A DNA stretch of 38,869 nucleotides. Source: a virus. Both the position numbers and the translations under genes were made by a program. Below, in pieces: positions 37,186 through 38,869 of this stretch (the stretch's first letter is position 1; the number at the start of each line of letters is the position of its first letter). The notes below the pieces were generated by a model. The model did not search any database and had not been told where the DNA came from. It was given only the letters and a program-made list of their open reading frames with translations. The DNA is taken from the IMG/VR virus record IMGVR_UViG_3300010373_000088, positions 1-38,869 of that record; one strand, written 5' to 3'.

Positions 37186-37766
37186 AAATCATCATTTATG
37201 CCCTTTAACATTGTGTCGTTGAGTGATTTCAAAATATTGGCTATGTTGTAATCTACCGATGTAAACGCATCTAAAAGATTTTTTTCAGCCCGTTGTTTGC
37301 CGTACATTAAGCCAGTTTTTATTTTATTGTGTAAATAATCATAATATACTTCTGATAGGGATTTATCAAACGTTCCGCCAAATACATTTTGACCAATTGT
37401 ACCAATGTCATATACCCTGCAGCGATATTTATTATTTTTAACATCTATCTGAATTGTGAAATGGCATGTATATCCAACGATGCCCATATTGCACAGCCAT
37501 CCCTTAATCGACAGATTAATAATGCCCTTACCAATAATTCTGCCATTCACAGCATCTTCGGACTGAATAACATCTTTAGATGATTTAAAGGTGTTCACAA
37601 ACCATGTTTTTGCAGTTTTATAAAGGTTGTCTGCTGAATATTTTTGCCCTAAATCCTGCACATGTTCATAAAGTATAGTGCTATCCTGGGCTAATGGGAA
37701 TTGGAATTTTTGCGCCTTCGCGTTTAAAAAACATAGGGAAAGAAATATTACTGCAATCGTTTTCAT
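37182..37766 (-). CDS. Secreted DUF4468-like protein (leftward moron)
   Basis: 194 aa with a clear signal peptide MKTIAVIFLSLCFLNAKAQ cut after AQ or A. The rest resembles DUF4468 domains of Bacteroidota (KTWFVNTFKSSKDVIQSED, then VNGRIIGKGIINL and the CHFTIQIDVKNNKYRCRVYD strands), TBP-like domains in periplasmic or surface proteins. It lies leftward between the tape measure and the next tail gene and has its own promoter, both marks of a moron expressed in lysogens. A role in altering the host surface or blocking superinfection is inference. Confidence 0.8.
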   Translation of the reverse strand: MKTIAVIFLSLCFLNAKAQKFQFPLAQDSTILYEHVQDLGQKYSADNLYKTAKTWFVNTFKSSKDVIQSEDAVNGRIIGKGIINLSIKGWLCNMGIVGYTCHFTIQIDVKNNKYRCRVYDIGTIGQNVFGGTFDKSLSEVYYDYLHNKIKTGLMYGKQRAEKNLLDAFTSVDYNIANILKSLNDTMLKGINDDF

Positions 37767-37788
37767 TTTGGGTTGGTTTTGATTACTT

Positions 37789-37819
37789 CAAATATAAAAG
37801 CATTATATTAAAAAGCAAA
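37789..37819 (-). promoter_or_regulatory. Promoter of the DUF4468 gene
   Basis: On the minus strand, TTTG (37819-37816), 19 nt, TATATTTG (37796-37789): full consensus. The start falls near 37782, 16 nt before the ATG at 37766, giving the moron an independent transcript. Confidence 0.75.
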
Positions 37820-37912
37820 CCCGTGTTTTCACGGTATTTTGATATAAAAAGTAAATTATTTTGTACCTGGTTTTACGTTGTATTTCAGTCAAAAAACTTA
37901 TCTTTATATTAA

Positions 37913-38869
37913 ATGGGATTTGTTACCTTATATACGTATAATCCAACCCCGGATATATTACGATCTGTTATTGTAGATGATACAAATCTTGTCAATATCA
38001 GCTATTACGATACGGCCACTCCGGGAGCATCAAGCCAACCGCCAGTTGATACGATTGTTGGCGTTATGTGCCAGCCTGGTACATTCGACCGATACACCTT
38101 TAAAGTTAAAGCCACAACGCCCTATGCTTATTCCGAAATTTTGCATAATTCATCGTACTGCGGATATGTAAAACCGACATGCGATATTTACGTAAAAACA
38201 CTTACTGTAACACCTGAAACTGATAGTCATAATAATAACGCTTCTATCAACATGTTCGCCATATCCAGCTTTGGCGGAATTGTTTATAATTTGAGTTGCC
38301 TGTCCCCTCTGATTAACATCAATAATTCAACAGGATTGTTTACCGGATTAGTCCCCGGTAATTACACCGTTTCAGCCGTTGATAGTAATTCATGCGGGGT
38401 ATTCAGGCCGGTAACGATTGCGCCGTTTGACACATCCACAACTCACTATAAATATAAGCTTGCGTTTCAATCAATTGACGGCCTTGTTAATTGGGAATTA
38501 CGGTTTTTGGATATGCTGAATAATTACCCAGGCGCACAATATCCGAAAGTTATTAAAGGCACCGATCAGCCACTTTTAAAGAAAACGGCAGACCCGAACG
38601 AGGATAAAACGACCGTAATTTGTTCAACGCAACTAACGATCAATCTGGTTTATGATGGGTTGACATTTACACCAAAGGAATTTTCGAGCGTTCCCGAACA
38701 AAGCTGGAAAATCGAGCTTTATAAAAATGGAAACTTAGATTTTCAGGGATGGCTTTTGCCCGATGGTGTGCAAGACTTTTACGCTGATGCGCCCTATCCT
38801 ATTCAATTGATTGCTACTGATGGGTTGCCGAGCCTAAAGGGTAAATCTTGGGGCAATGGATCGGGTGGA
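37913..38869 (+). CDS. Distal tail protein (partial, runs off the right end)
   Basis: The frame opens at ATG 37913 and continues for 319 codons to the window end. The product has an N-terminal beta-rich part (GFVTLYTYNPTPDILRSVIV, then QPGTFDRYTFKVKATTPYAY with several cysteines), an Ig-like middle (FTGLVPGNYTVSAVDSNSCG) and a WELRFLDML...WKIELYKNGNLDFQGWLLPD block seen in large tail proteins of Bacteroidota phages. It follows the tape measure in position, so it is probably a distal tail or tail-tip protein. A leading TATCTTTA at 37899 is too close to the ATG to be a clear promoter. The 3' end and size are unknown. Confidence 0.8.
   Translation, partial: MGFVTLYTYNPTPDILRSVIVDDTNLVNISYYDTATPGASSQPPVDTIVGVMCQPGTFDRYTFKVKATTPYAYSEILHNSSYCGYVKPTCDIYVKTLTVTPETDSHNNNASINMFAISSFGGIVYNLSCLSPLININNSTGLFTGLVPGNYTVSAVDSNSCGVFRPVTIAPFDTSTTHYKYKLAFQSIDGLVNWELRFLDMLNNYPGAQYPKVIKGTDQPLLKKTADPNEDKTTVICSTQLTINLVYDGLTFTPKEFSSVPEQSWKIELYKNGNLDFQGWLLPDGVQDFYADAPYPIQLIATDGLPSLKGKSWGNGSGG

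Noticed and set aside
37899-37906. TATCTTTA as a promoter of the last tail gene
   Set aside because: It ends only 6 nt before the ATG, which would leave no leader, and its last base does not match the consensus. Read-through from upstream is as likely.
1-38869. CRISPR arrays, IS elements or retron-like RNAs
   Set aside because: No regular repeat-spacer pattern, transposase or reverse transcriptase is visible on either strand.

Overview
The window is most of the genome of a temperate, tailed, siphovirus-type phage (or prophage) of a Bacteroidota host, probably a Sphingobacteriaceae-like bacterium. Four things point there: promoters match the Bacteroidota -33/-7 type (TTTG, 19-21 nt, TAnnTTTG); leaders are A-rich with weak Shine-Dalgarno sites; several proteins belong to families typical of Bacteroidota phages (YopX, DUF551, DUF5672, DUF4468, Bacteroidota tyrosine recombinase); and there is a complete HK97-like head and tail series. 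Placement to genus is inference. No rRNA, tRNA, IS element or CRISPR array is visible.

Layout. 1-978: end of one gene and three small accessory genes, one YopX-like. 979-2513: integration module, with a tyrosine recombinase preceded by a 15-bp direct repeat that may mark integrase arm sites. 2506-3801: leftward immunity operon (S24/CI-type repressor plus a second XRE protein) and a switch region with an inverted repeat over a rightward promoter. 3802-6952: early operon of tiny, often stop-start-overlapping genes, ending in a protein that looks like a circularly permuted GHKL ATPase. 6971-9301: recombination cassette (RecT/Bet annealase, RecE-like nuclease with a substituted lysine, SSB-like protein with an acidic LPF tail). 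9437-10894: zinc ribbon, RusA-like resolvase, Pol X-like nucleotidyltransferase. 11109-13204: replication initiator/loader and DnaB helicase. 13204-17968: small genes, including a degenerate GIY-YIG protein, a truncated Dam-like methylase, an HNH protein and a DUF551 protein.

18068-37185 is the late region: ParB-methyltransferase and an adjacent zinc-ribbon endonuclease, small and large terminase, portal, Mu F-like protein, prohead protease, capsid, connectors, tail terminator, tail tube, tail chaperone with a -1 frameshift, and tape measure. It is broken by three accessory insertions: a two-gene leftward cassette (23871-24316); a 5-kb sugar island between capsid and connector (26912-31991) with an RHH protein, a methyltransferase, GmhA, a three-part glycosyltransferase, a ClpP-like protease and a GT4 enzyme; and a leftward secreted DUF4468 gene with its own promoter (37182-37819). 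A distal tail protein runs off the right end. Lysis genes and receptor-binding proteins are not seen and presumably lie outside.

How it works together: the S24 repressor probably holds the rightward early promoter off in a lysogen. On induction the early operon, recombination and replication genes run. Later promoters at 17725, 21543 and perhaps 33996 serve packaging, head and tail genes. The sugar island has its own terminator and promoter boundary, and the DUF4468 gene its own promoter, which suggests expression independent of the late genes. The most unusual items are the permuted GHKL-like protein, the heptose-flavoured glycosylation island with a second protease, and the conserved phage promoter set.
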